DNA of 64,000 nucleotides from Sisyra terminalis (GCA_958496175.1 OY292274.1:26947482-27011481); one strand, 5' to 3'. Shown: positions 39,001-51,187, counted from the stretch's first letter. Notes: generated from the letters alone by a model not told the origin. Translations and numbers: made by a program.

Positions 39001-40609
39001 CAATCAAACCTCGTTAATCCCATGGAGCACAGCGTTATTGTATGGGGTATGCTCGATAAAAAAAATAATTAACGCACGTGAGGAAAGGCAACTATTAAAT
39101 ATCAGGGCTCTAAGCGCAAGTGCTAATATAATTAACTGTACCACCGATTACCGATTTGATAAATTTGTTTGAAAATTTTTAAATTATGTGAGCAACAGGT
39201 TTGCGCGCAAAGTGGTGCTGCCCATTCGAACCTAATCTGATCCGTTTGGTATTTAATCTTTATTACAGTGGCGGCCGATTTACTTGCAAGTGCATCAGAT
39301 ATCGCACCCGAAGATTAGAGCTAGTGGTGCAAGTCTAGGTGATGCATATATTGGCTAGAGGGTAGCTTGAAAGAAGATCCCCGTTTGCAAAAAATGCATC
39401 ACTTCATTTTTTACTCAAAACTAGAAGTCCACAGTGATTGTTAACAAAACGTTTGTTGAGTGCTCCAAGGATCTTGTTTGCGGCAAAATAAAAACTCAAA
39501 AGTAAAAATTTCTGAGCTGATAATCGATGAGGGCGATAGATTGTTGTTGAAACAAAGAATCAAACTTGTTTCTTCTATGATAAATTTACATGTTATATTA
39601 TTAATACATTTTATTATCGGTACGTAACTAGAAAGCGTTTGATACAGAAATCCCAATGCGGAATGGAGCGCGATACAATAATTGTAAAAAAATGCCAACT
39701 ACAATTTGACATGGCAATTTGTTATCGAACACGGGCATCGGCAAATATTTCATGTTGTTAATTAAACAAATCAATATGAAATTAATTAATTATAAAATAA
39801 TAATATCATGAATGCAATTTGATGCAATGGGGCGCGTGCTTTTATCTGATTTAAACTTCGACAAGTTTTAAGAATCACATGGAAATTGAGGCGTGTATTT
39901 AATAAATTTAACGTATGCTAAACAAATTCATTCAATCTGTATTGATGTAGATATTTTTAGAAACATAGCTTTTGCTATAATTGCTATTAAATTTTTAATG
40001 TGTATCAAAATTCATTAATGAAATGTTATTTGAAACAAACTAGAATGTGGTTAATTGGTGCAACTAAAATAAATATTATAGAATCAACTACCAACTATGT
40101 GGATATTAAATTGAGCCAAATCTTAAAACGTTTGTTCCAATTATCATTTTTGTTATTAATTTTGTTTAGTAATGCATTTGAAATTTTTCATTCTGTGACT
40201 ATCGAAGGAATTAATTATTCAATACAAATATAAATCTTTTCGCTGTGACGTGTTCCGAAAAATTTGAACTAAGTTGTAGTGAGAAGTGGAATGCACCATA
40301 AAATAGTAAACTTCTGAAGTTATGGTTATGCCTATAAATATATAAACTGTACTTTTAAATAGTACCATAAGTAGGTATTAATATTGAACTAGTTGAATCC
40401 GGGAGACGTTTTCCTACTAGTTTCCTACCAGTAACTGGCTTTCAAACAATACAATTATACAGTTCTCAATTAAATTTTAAAAAAATCATTAAATCTTAGA
40501 AAATATCCGTTTTACACTCATTCGATCACTCTATTGAAAATTCGACAATCCACAGTATCTTTCGTTGTGCCTGTTGATGTGAGATTTTATTGAGTCTCCC
40601 GATTTAATA

Positions 40610-40800
40610 AAAATATGTGTTTATATAAATACGACGTTGTGTAAAAATTTCAAAACAATCGGTAAAGGATTCAAGAAGATTTGTGATTTTGAAAAAACGG
40701 TAATTACATTACTATATATATACATATACTAGCGAATCCAACAGACGTCCTACCCGAACGTTGACTTTTCGATTGGCTGGTATAATTGGTATAATATCGA
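40610..40800. repeat. Possible degenerate dispersed repeat
   Basis: The combination of a GTGTAAAAATTTCAAAACAA block, an AATCGGTAAAGGATTC block, a short TATATATACATATACTAG run and AATCCAACAGACGTCC resembles layouts I associate with old dispersed repeats in insect genomes (…ACTAG…GACAGACGT…). Only one copy is present in the window, so it cannot be confirmed here. Boundaries are approximate. Confidence 0.25.
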
Positions 40801-41934
40801 TAATAAAACAAGTAATATAACATAAAAATAACATGGAGTTCTATTAGGAGTCACACAAGTTTATCGATCCAATATACAAAAAATGTCCACAATGATTAAA
40901 AATTACTATACCTGAATAAGATGTACACAATAAATATACAAAGTAAAATTTAATTCGCATAGGAGATAAGCAAAAGTATTTAACGAAATACAAATGCAAC
41001 AAATTCATTATTTATTATTTTGAGATATCATCAATACATCCGAGAGGAATCAGTGATCGAATTTGCATTTCTCAATAATACGTCGTTTACAATATTTACA
41101 ATATTTATTCTATTCATATTCGCATTGTCATCAATTATTTTTTATAATTCTCTCGATTGTTAAATTTTTTGAAAAAAATCGTTCCCTATTTTTTCTTTGA
41201 TTTTTATTAGCTCTTTCAATTCGATTTTCACGATCTAAATAATATCTTTTTTTCTAATCCACAAACTTCAAAGTGGTTAGTATTTAATATATAAACAGTT
41301 TAGATATATATTTTTACATTACAAACGTTGCATATTTCAATTTTATTTATAGATACGTATGTATGCATTAAGTGGTAATAATGGTTCATTTTTAATGGCC
41401 ATTTGATCATTTAATTTGAAATTTCGATCGTTGATCAGATAAACTTTGTCACATATTTTCATCTTTTTCACCTATAGGATCCAATTGTAAAGCTGAACTA
41501 GAAGGAGTTCAGTGACAAGCACACGTACCGAAGAATTATGTAAACAATTATATACAATTAAAACTATTGAGCTTTACTAAGAAAGCTTTATTTTTTTCAT
41601 ATTATTTTTTGATATGGTTATATCTTTTGGTTAGCACTGATTTTGAAATTTGTATGTAACGATTAGCACTAAAAACACTCCGATGTTAACATTTATCGTG
41701 AATGAATTAGCTATTTAACATTAATTGTAACTAAAAAAAAATTCAACCAATTGAAAACTGATTGTATTTATTGAAATGTAAGACCTTTATATGTACCAAT
41801 GTAAACTATGAACCGATATATTCATTAGTTTACTAATGAATGAGCTTTCGAGAGACCACAGTCTTAAATATGTAGTCGATCAATCAGGATTTAGACTTAG
41901 TTTACGAAAAGGAAGCATATCTTCCGGTTAAATC

Positions 41935-42215
41935 AAAACTAGATTTACGAATTTGCCACCCCTGGGCAGAAAATATTTTACCTCCCTTCACCTTCAAAAA
42001 TTTATCGTGGAAGCATCCGGACGTCGTTTTGCTTAATAATGTAGGTAATCAAATTTCCATTATAATAGGTATAGTCGATGAGTCGTATATGGTTTATGAA
42101 TGTATTTTTATATATGTTAAAATATTGAATTTTAAGAACTCTAACATTTACTGTCCCTCTAAAATTAGCCACCCTAGACAATAGCCTTCTTAACCTCATG
42201 ATATATTCGGCTCTG
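41935..42215 (-). mobile_element. Degenerate hAT-like repeat remnant
   Basis: Read on the minus strand the end begins CAGAGCCGAATATATCATGA and runs into GGCTATTGTCTAGGGTGGC and AATTTTAGAGGGACAG. This is close to the widespread insect repeat end CAGGGCCGGATTT…CTAGGGCGGC, commonly assigned to hAT-type elements. A second related block (GCCACCCCTGGGCAGAAAA) lies at 41955 in direct orientation. The 65-codon open frame across it is not a transposase. The left boundary is uncertain. Confidence 0.4.
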
Positions 42216-42346
42216 AGTACTGTGTATTAAAAAATTTAGGTGATGTTGAAAATGACTGCAAAAATTTCTCCTGATCTATACTAAAAAACTATTTTCAAAA
42301 AATAGAATCAAATCATTCAATTGCTATAAAAAACAAATACTTCAAA

Positions 42347-42511
42347 AGTCTAATAGTGGCCGAGGTAACCACTGACCAAACCTGATAGGTTTTGAGTTTG
42401 ATCCTCGAATTGAGGAAATTTTCGATATTTCTCGATTACGGATCTTTATTAACCCTAGAATCGCTGAAGACCTTAGCATTTATAAAGCGACAGTAAATAA
42501 CAAAAAACAAT
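42347..42511 (+). repeat. tRNA-derived SINE copy
   Basis: Same family as the 11.6-kb copy: a degraded head (TAGTGGCCGAGGTAACC), a box B with one change (GTTTGATCCTCG), and the conserved tail AACCCTAGAATCGCTGAAG, TTATAAAGCGACAGT, AAATAACAA with an A-rich end. The box A region has lost the usual GTGGTCAAGG spacing. The simple A-rich flanks hide any target duplication. Confidence 0.8.
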
Positions 42512-43900
42512 GCTACAAACTTAGTTATCTGAAATTAGATTCAAATAGTTTTTCAATACCATTCTAATTTTGTTGATTTTATTGATAAAACAGTAAAATA
42601 TTCATGATATCCAGGATACAATACAAAAAATCATGAATATTTTTCTTAAGGCTTCATCTAGTTGCTATCAACACTGTTTGTTGCAATTGACACAACGTAA
42701 ACGGTGAAAACAAATGCGACAAATGCAATTTTTAGTATAATAGATTTTATTGAAATATCTACGTCTTGACACGAGAGCACGTTGGACAACTTGACGGCAT
42801 TATTTGCATATGTGCTATTTTTATTGTGATCATTAATAAGCATCAAGATAATGTATCACTAGACATGCAAGCTATACAGTCACTAACATACAGTGTCATA
42901 CCAATGATTTTTTTTTCATCGCATAAAATACCTGAAAACTTCTGTTTTCAAAAGCTTCAACTTGTCGCATTGCGATATCGTCACGCTGCATTGATTTTAG
43001 TCGTACGAATGTTTAAATTAATTTCAAAACTATCATAATTTCTAATAGAATTTTTCAAGACTATTTCTGTAAAATAATGTATAGTTAATCTTGAAGATAG
43101 GTTAGGTGTCTTTAGTCGTTAGTAGATCGACATGATCGATAATCAACGGCAATCAATAATATTTTTCGATTTATCTGAAAGCTGCTATGTCAGATAAGAA
43201 AATTCTTAGAACATTTGCAGTTTTTATTTAATTTATTTTATACAAAAAGGAAAAGACTAACAATTTTTACGTTTTCTCAAATATATTTTTTGTAAATTTC
43301 TTTCGTGCTAAAAATGAGTATGGAGAAATTAAACTCGACATCGAATGAATGTGATCAACTCTGTTGTTGTGGTTAGACATTTATCAGGCATGTATGATCT
43401 TCGTATACACTTCAATTATGCTTTATATAGGCCCATATACGCTATACGGTACACAGATGATAATATTTTCCTATCGCAAGTGAAAATAAGTAGAAATATT
43501 TCATATATAATATACGCCTCTAACTTAAACGATGCATTTTTCAAACAATAATTTTCTTCGATAATTATTTATTTTTTTAATAAATTAAAACAATTCCGTT
43601 AGACACGCATTATTATTTAGTGCCTGCGTCTCTCGCAGACTTAGTGGGCATTTTCGCCATTTTTCTTTAGAACAAAAAGCAATAAAACCAGTTGTTTATA
43701 ATAAAGTATGGGACATAATAGCACGGCTGAACAATATTGATTGGTTAAATTATAATGCAGAGCATTTAAAATGTATATAATGTTTGGAATATAAATATAA
43801 AATAACATAGAGAAGTTATGGCTTGGCTGATTACAGTGATGTTTCAATCAATCAAACGTACCGGACAATCTACAATTTGAATATAAGACACGATGACGAT

Positions 43901-43969
43901 GATCTCAAATACTCTCTTTGCTATAGAATGAGAAAGAGGATGATTTGAGATCCGGACGCAGTCCGGATC
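43901..43969. repeat. Two adjacent hairpins sharing a GATC junction
   Basis: The first hairpin pairs GATCTCAAAT at 43901-43910 with ATTTGAGATC at 43943-43952, with additional CTCTTT/AAAGAG pairing nearer the loop. The second, 43949-43969, pairs GATCCGGAC with GTCCGGATC around a 3-nt GCA loop. They overlap by GATC, so only one can form fully at a time. Neither resembles a known insect microRNA. They could be coincidental or the core of an unrecognised element. Confidence 0.45.
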
Positions 43970-44631
43970 CAGAATCTCCAACACTCGAGATACGCCGATC
44001 AATGATGTACAATACGTTTGTGTGTGGCATTTTCGTTATACTTATTCTATATTAAAATAGTTGTTTGTACAAAGGTCAAAACGTTTACGTCTTACTATTA
44101 TTTTTTGAAAAATATATTCTTCTGCTGTGGTATATTGCGGTTACGGAATGCCCTCAAACATTTTATAACCAATATTTCAAATGTCTACATTTTTTTTCTT
44201 CCGCAAACGTTAATGAAGATGATTTTGAAAATTATTGTAATCGGCTAGTTTAAAGTATACATTTTAAATTCAATACGTAATATTAGGCACATATTATGTT
44301 ATTTGTTCAATGAAGTGCTTTCTAACATTTTATATAATGAAAGCGATTTTACCTTCATTAGTATAAAATACAATTCATCAAGTTATTAACTAAATGTTAA
44401 CGTTTCAACTTCTTTCAGCAATGTAAAATATCTTGCGATTAAAATTATTGATTGGATTAAAAGTAATTTAATCCTTCATACTATCCCGCTGAAAGCAGTT
44501 TCCTTATCTAGCCATACAACTCTTGGAGTAATAAACCCTAGAATAACTATAGAAAAAATCTTTTGCATTTTCATTACTAAGATTAATCCCCAATACACTT
44601 TTCTTAAATTTCCTGGGACAAAAATTTCATG

Positions 44632-44765
44632 ACTACAGGTGGACAAGTGGTCAAGATGACGAACAAGATGAGAAAATTGTTGATTTTTCTTGATTCCAGA
44701 TTTTTATTAACTCTAGAGTTGCTTAAAACCAAAGTAATTATGGGGGAACGGTAAATAACAAATAA
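44632..44765 (+). repeat. tRNA-derived SINE copy, diverged and shortened
   Basis: The head keeps CAGGTGGACAAGTGGTCAAG, but box B is lost and the middle is shortened. The tail is recognisable as AACTCTAGAGTTGCTTAAA … GGTAAATAACAAATAAG. It is the most decayed copy in the window. Confidence 0.6.
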
Positions 44766-44984
44766 GAATATAGCTTAAATATGCAGTATTTTATATTTGT
44801 TTCTGGGTGGATGTTAATAAATTTTTATTTTAAATGATCACAAGACTTTCGGTCTAATAACAGTGCAATAAAATTATTTTCTAAATAGAAATGAAATTTA
44901 TTTTGTTATTTAAACTATTGTTTGAGGAGAAACATCCTTAATCACGTTAAGCCATTTAATAGACGAATAATAAACTTAAAAGAA

Positions 44985-45155
44985 GCCTACTGGTGCCTAA
45001 GTGGTCAAGGGACCCCTCTAAAACCGATAGGTATTGATTTTAAGTCTCATAACGGGCAAATTTTTAGTATTTCAGTTTACGGATTTTTATAAACCCTAGA
45101 GTCGCTAAAGACTTTAGTTGTTAAAAAGGGACAGTAAATAACTTATAAAAAAAAA
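44985..45155 (+). repeat. tRNA-derived SINE copy
   Basis: It begins GCCTACTGGTGCCTAAGTGG and continues with TCAAGGGACCCCTC, matching the family head. Box B is degraded (GATTTTAAGTCTC). The tail is well kept: AACCCTAGAGTCGCTAAAG, TTAGTTGTTAAAAAGGGACAG, TAAATAAC, then an A-run. Confidence 0.78.
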
Positions 45156-45440
45156 TGTTTTGAAAGCCCTTTACACAACTTCCGCAACTCTTATTGTGGT
45201 CGGAACTTTCTTTAACAGAAACTATTGTATACTATTGACTACTTACTGAACTGCAAAGTGAAACCTAAATTATTTTTAATCGTACATTTTTAATAATATA
45301 CTGATCAAATTATTAACAAAAAATCAAAATCGAACTCTAAAATAGGTAAAAATTTATCTCTGGGTAGAAATCCTACCTTATGCTAAAATCGCCATAAATT
45401 AAGTAAGCTTTGATGATAACGATTACCACAAATAAAATTA

Positions 45441-45640
45441 TCAAAGTGGCCGCTCCAAACCTAGTAGAATCTACTGATAGCCGAGTGATCAAGGTGGTCG
45501 CTCCAAAACCGGCAAATGTTGAAATTGATCCTCGATTTGAGCAAATTTTCGATATTTTTTGATTACAGATTTTTATTGACCCTAGAGTCGTTAAAGACCT
45601 TAGTAGTTATAAAGCGACGTAAACAACATATATAAAAAAA
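45441..45640 (+). repeat. tRNA-derived SINE copy with a duplicated head fragment
   Basis: The main copy starts near 45471 (CTACTGATAGCCGAGTGATC, AAGGTGGTCGCTCC) with box B GATCCTCG and the family tail ACCCTAGAGTCGTTAAAG, TAGTTATAAAGCGACGT. Immediately upstream, 45441-45470 repeats the head (TCAAAGTGGCCGCTCC, AAACCTAGTAGA), so either a head-to-tail duplication or a nested insertion has occurred. Confidence 0.75.
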
Positions 45641-48399
45641 TATCAGCAAGAACAACGTTGTAGAGTATAATGCAAATTCTTAATATTTTTGCCTCAATGA
45701 ACTTTCGATAAATTGTCTACTTTTTCAATTGCTTCATCTGCTTATCGGTCATTGGAGGTTCAACTATACAAAAACGATTTTAAACTTACAGCAATGTGTC
45801 AAAAATTAATTAGGTATAATTAGTATTTTTTTGCATTTCTTCGGGAAAATAATTATTGGATCTTCGCTATACTTAAACTTTTACACCAAATCTTTTAAGC
45901 AATTATAGTTTTCAAACAATAAATTTATGAAACTAGAGTTAGTTTTTAGTAACTAAAGCTTGTCGCTGTTTTAAAAATACTTTTGCAACATTAAAAAAAA
46001 TCAATATAAATACACAAAAGGTTATTTTGTAATTTTCGGCGTAACCTAAAAGTCGATAATTTAATTCAATATTTTATATAGAATTAAAACTAGTCAATCA
46101 AAAATAATTAATATAAGAACACAAATAGTATAAAACCGTGAAAGATAGAATCAAATAAAAATAGAATGGTTGAATGGTTATTCTTTACAGTAGTACTAAA
46201 TATAACAACATAAATAAATATAATTACAAGGAAATTGTATAAGATTTAATGTGTGCAAATAAAATTTGTAAATACTATTAAATTTCAATATTTAAAACAC
46301 ACCATAAATAATAAAATGAAAGCAGTATACTAGAGATATTTATTATTTATGGAATTAATTGTATCATTTGTTAGTGTTATATTAAGTGCTTGCGTTCAGT
46401 TCTTAATTTATGTCACATTTGTCGCTAACTTTTGTACACAACAATATTCGTTTTTGTTTTAAAAGGAAGTATGCTTAATATTTAGCTACCTTTCATTTTA
46501 CATACATACGCCCAGAAAATTCTTCACATTCCTTGACGTATCATGAAAATTGGAATAATTTCTTCATAAAACGGCAATAAATTTCTCTCACTATAAACAT
46601 CAACAACATTTGATATAAATGGTTGCAAGAAAACGTAATCGGCCAAAAGATTTTTCAACAAAATGGGTTCTACTTTGTACTACAATAAATTATATCCACG
46701 CTAAATTATTATTATTATTATTTTCAACTACTAGTAACATTTAATTATACCAAGAGTAAACATTTTTATTTCATTTATTAAATATTTGCAAAGTCAAATG
46801 AACTCCTTTACTTGCTGAATTATTTGCAACGAGCAAATTAAGATACTACAAACGTGACCTCAACGTGAAATGTGATGCACATTCACCATACGGCCGGTCG
46901 AGTACATTTTTGCATGCTTAGGATTTTACACCCGATATTATTTATGGACAGAAACGTAATTAATACATGCAAATATGATATAAACATTGTAAAAACGAGT
47001 AACTTTCTACAATAAATTCATTGTTATGGGGACTGATAATAATCGGTCCTTCAGTAACAATAAAAGAGAACCCATTTATATATATGTACTTTATGTATAA
47101 GCCAGCATATATTTATATAGACCAAACATATATGCATATTTTATAGAACTGCAATATAGAATGTACTTGTGGGTTTATATACTCTTTCATTATGATTTTA
47201 TTTTGACTGTAAAACTCTTTGAAACAATTAAAAAATGTAGCAACAACAATGTGTAAGTACTATCTTTTAACAAACAAAGAAAATCTCAATAAATCTCATA
47301 CCTTACCGTACGTAAATTTAAAAGTCTAATAATAAATATACTATACACTTGATAAATGCATAATTTCTTGTTTTGTATTTTATAATTTTTAAAATATAAT
47401 AAATGAAAAATGATGCAACTATTTCCTTTTGTATAAATGTACAACTATCTTCATCTGACTAACCATGTTCATCTAAGTTCATTTCACACAAGATTTTAAG
47501 CCCTCGAGTCCTACATTACATATCTAAATATTATAGAATAAAATAATATAAATCAAGCAGCCTGTCAAAGTGTTAACATCCTTCGGGCTCCTGTATACTT
47601 CTGTAATTACCGCCAATTTGCAACTGACAAATTAGCTGTGCGATAAACCAATATTTCAAATAAGAGTTCTCTGCATAATTATTGTAAACAGTTTTATTCC
47701 CCTTTCGAATTTCTAAACTGGCCGATTGATTTTTTCTTTTTGTTCAAATCTATTTTTAATTGATGTAGTAAAGTCATTAATCGGTAACGGTAAATTTTAT
47801 TTTTCATCATTGAAGATTTTAAATTCAAAAATCGATGCCATAGTACACTAGGCATCCGTGTATGCACTTGCACACTGAACAGTGTACCTTACCTACATAT
47901 ACACACGTTCATAAGGTGCGGGAAGATGCATCAGAAAATCAGATAAATCGTTTAATTAAAAATATTGATCAATAATCAAAGTTAATTACATTTGTTCCGT
48001 AATTGCAATTTGTGTTGAGTACGAAGTGTGCACATTAAATGAGATTCTACTTGAAAAATAAAGGTGAAATATTTCTTTCTCTATATTTATACACATTTTT
48101 GATCAATTTTCATCTTACTCCCGCAAAAATTTTTTTTTAAAATTTTTTATATAGTTTTAATAGGTAAGTTTAAGGTTAATTATATAAATATAAAAAAAGA
48201 AAAGAAATAAAAGTTTAATTTGTGAATGTTTATGGGTAGTTAAGAGAAGAAAAAAATTATTGTATGTCCGTATGGAGATTGATTGAAAAATGGTATAGTT
48301 TGCAGATATTTCAACTGAAACTTCTTGTCTTGAGATAAACGGCGAAGGAGTTTCGAAGATTATAGCCAACCATATATTTTACTTTAATTAAATGAGAGT

Positions 48400-48640
48400 G
48401 AAGTTGTTGCGAGCTATATTCTTCGACTCTGATCAACGACGATGCAATAATCAAGTCTCAGGGAAACTATCAGTTATCTTCGGGACGGGTGCTTACGTAA
48501 CCGTCCATGGATAATGGGGGCCGCATGTCGACGGGTCACTTTGAGGTCATAACAATATCTGTACTCCCTACACAATCGCCTAATCAATAATCAATCGTGA
48601 TCAATCGGTGAATAATTCGTTAATAGAAATTGAAAGTTAA
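48400..48640. promoter_or_regulatory. Candidate enhancer: GC-elevated block followed by clustered ATCAAT sites
   Basis: A GC-rich part (GGGACGGGTGCTTACGTAACC and CATGTCGACGGGTCACTTTG) is followed by CCTAATCAATAATCAATCG and TGATCAATCGGTGAATAATT. AATCAAT occurs three times within about 25 bp, and ATCAAT/ATTGAT words are the core of Exd/Pbx-type and some homeodomain sites. Sites this short are common in AT-rich DNA; the cluster plus the non-repeated GC-elevated context is what makes it a candidate. Confidence 0.3.
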
Positions 48641-49499
48641 GTAAGAAAATGAGTAGTTTAAAACAGCGACAAATACGTCGCCTATTATTTTTTTTGATTG
48701 TGTAACGATAAATTTGATCATTTTTCAACCCTTTTTTTTGCTCTAAATGAATTTAATCAGTATAAGAAACAACACGTGAAATATCATACACCTACGCGTA
48801 GTGTAGCGTGATTAGTGCGAACGTATTTGTAATGGGAAATGTACCATTACCAAGTGGCAATTAAACGGTGGTCGAAGGGCTAATTGGTGTGCCGGGTAAT
48901 CTAACCTGACCTCGTTGTTAATATACCTCTAAACTATTTGAATTCCCCACCGCATATATAAACCACATGTAAAGTTCACCTATATCTCGTCAATCTTGAC
49001 ATGAAACATATGCGTGATGGGGAAATGGGGGTTGTTTAGGAAATAACAAATGACATTTAAGGGGATGAAAACGTTTAACTTAAAGCTAAATAACTATTAG
49101 TATTAATTAAGATATCATAAATTAAATATATCTATCCAATAAAAACTAAAATGAATAAACTATTCAAAAATATTTTAATAATCAGTTTTCTATTTCATTT
49201 GGTCACCATTAACCCATCGAATATTTTGTATTATACTTTATTTTGATGTACAGATAAATTTTTTTTCAAATCAAAAATTGAAAGTCGTACCTACATTAAA
49301 CTTGTATTGATTGAAAAAATCGTTTGATCTTCACCGCCATAACAGTGGCGGTGCTTGTCGTTTATTGTCCAAAAACGCATTGAATTTTTCCAAAACGAAT
49401 TATTTGATACGACAATATCATACACGTACTTTTTATACAAAAATCTGAAATTCATTGGCTATGAGAGCTCTTGTATAAAATGGCTGTGAAAGCGATGAT

Positions 49500-49725
49500 G
49501 CAGTGGTAATTTCATTATGTGTACGTTTCTTGTAGTTCGGTTAACAGGTTTGATTCGTCAATTATGAACGCAATGCACATTGATCGATGTTGTGTACGCG
49601 AATGTGCATTTAGATTTGTCTATCGGTTCAAGTTATAATAGATATTAATTAGGGAGGCTCGGTACAGGGCACATACATACTGATTGCGGGTGAATGCGCC
49701 AATAATGACAGATATTAGAGACGTT
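49500..49725. other. GC-elevated island (candidate conserved non-coding element)
   Basis: A non-repeated block with ATTAATTAGGGAGGCTCGG near 49647, followed by GGTACAGGGCACATAC and GCGGGTGAATGCGCC. It has no open frame with splice sites. The homeodomain-type ATTAATTAG core resembles that of the 16.7-kb island. A regulatory role is inferred from composition only. Confidence 0.25.
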
Positions 49726-50014
49726 CGAGTTTGTTTTCACCGTAAAAATTGCATTTCCCTAAAGTTACTAATAATAATAACGACATTATCGACTTTCCTA
49801 CTAGCTCATATTATTAATAGAAAAACGGATGAATGTAAAAATAATTAATGATATTGCATTCAAAGAGACCAATTATTCCGTTTATTTTTTACTGATTTTT
49901 TTAATAGAAAAAAATAAACGTTTAAAATATCAAGAGGAAAATATTGTTTACCATCTCATTTATATCGCTACTATAAGTACTAAGGGTAATATTCTTTAAC
50001 TATAATATCTTTAT

Positions 50015-50748
50015 AAAACAATACCCAACATGTTTAACTTAAAACTAATTTGTGACCTACTAATTTCTTTCTTATTACAAAAAAGGGTAAGCCCTATGTT
50101 TTCTGTGCAACATTTACTTATGATTCATTGTAAATAACTTCAAAATATTCGTTGTTATCTTCTACGATTGTTATTCAGCAGTACTTTGTACTTCTTTTTT
50201 GATGAATGAAGGTATCAGCCACACCGAAAAATCAAAGAGCTTTCTTGAAGCTCGACAAAAATTGGTTTTTATCATTATTTTGTTAATGTTTTCAAGGGGA
50301 TTTAACCAAAACCAATTTATATAAAGCAAAGCATAAGAAGAGTAGGTACCTCTTTGATACCCAATATCCAAAACATACTCAAACGAAGTATTAAAAAGGT
50401 ACCATTAAACTTTACAATTTAAGAGGTATCTATTCTTCTTATGCTTTGTTATAAATAAATTGGTTTTGGGGTAACCCTCTAGAAAACATAAACAAAATAA
50501 TGATAAAAACCAATTTTTGTCGAGCTTCAAGAAAGCTTTCGGTGTGGCTTAAACCTTCGTTCTTTAAAAAAAAGTGAGAAGTATTTCTGAATAAAAAATC
50601 ACAGAAGATAAAAGCAAATACTCTATACTTATCTATAATGAATCATACGTAGGTATAATACAAGAAATCACAAGATTTGCTCTTTTTTCTGATAAGGAAG
50701 ATATAGGTGACAAATTAGTTTCAACTTATACATTTTGGGTATTGTTTT
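50015..50748. repeat. Long inverted repeat, ~340-nt arms, ~65-nt loop
   Basis: The left arm (about 50015-50355) is the reverse complement of the right arm (about 50421-50748) along nearly its whole length. The outer ends AAAACAATACCCA and TGGGTATTGTTTT pair. The inner region is almost perfect: AAGCTCGACAAAAATTGG then TTTTTATCATTATTTTG on the left has its exact complement on the right, and AAGCATAAGAAG pairs with CTTCTTATGCTT. The arms differ by small indels and substitutions, mostly in the outer half. There is no ORF. It could be a foldback transposon or a source of a long hairpin RNA if transcribed; as intronic sequence of the minus-strand gene it would be transcribed as part of the pre-mRNA. 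Confidence 0.85.
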
Positions 50749-50884
50749 GAGTATTGATTTACGAGTGTTAATCATAAAACAAGGCTTTAACCTCGTTCTA
50801 CTGAAAAAGCATGTTTTTTAAATCAACCCCGATAATAACTGTAAGACAATTTTGTGGATCGTCTTTTTTAAAAACGTAAGACTA

Positions 50885-51187
50885 CACTGATAGAAGGATT
50901 TTTTTGTATTTAAAAAGATTTGTTAATAGTTAATAAATGATTTGTTAGAGGATCGGTCTTTAACAAATATTTATTAACAGTTAATAAATCATTTATTAAC
51001 GGCTATTTCTTTGTGCCAACCAAATATTTATTAATATTTAATAAATGATTTATTAGAGATAAAGAGATCCATTGCATACTAATAAATGTTGTTAATAGTA
51101 AAAAAATATTTCTTTTGCTCAAAAAAATAGCGGAAAAAGTTTTTAATAAATTGATTTATTAAATACAAAAAAATCCTTCTATCAGTG
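50885..51187. mobile_element. TA-flanked MITE, 303 bp, with 29-bp perfect terminal inverted repeats
   Basis: The left end is CACTGATAGAAGGATTTTTT then TGTATTTAA; the right end is its exact reverse complement, closing ATCAGTG at 51187. TA lies immediately outside both ends (50883-50884 and 51188-51189), as for Tc1/mariner-type insertions. The interior is non-coding and made of repeated AATAAATGATTTATTA-type words in both orientations. Perfect ends imply a fairly recent insertion compared with the other MITEs of this window. Confidence 0.88.

Larger units (their letters stand above)
31102..41934. other. AT-rich intronic stretch, no gene recognised
   Basis: No exon is supported. There is a TA microsatellite at about 33020-33036 and an A-run near 33750. 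GC-elevated patches occur at 35.08-35.20, 35.67-35.79, 38.12-38.34 and 39.06-39.40 kb. The frames at 37659-38074 overlap on both strands and look like compositional noise. A diverged dispersed repeat may lie at 40.6-40.8 kb. Confidence 0.45.
45641..50014. other. AT-rich intronic stretch with GC-elevated islands
   Basis: No exon is supported. The stretch includes raised-GC islands at 46.85-46.94, 48.40-48.93 and 49.50-49.72 kb and a perfect 8-bp-stem hairpin at 49332-49353 (CACCGCCA, TAACAG loop, TGGCGGTG). Short frames such as 48157-48369 (minus) are low complexity. Confidence 0.45.

Noticed and set aside
42002..42199. 65-residue minus-strand ORF as a gene
   Set aside because: It coincides with a degenerate hAT-like repeat end and has no protein motif.
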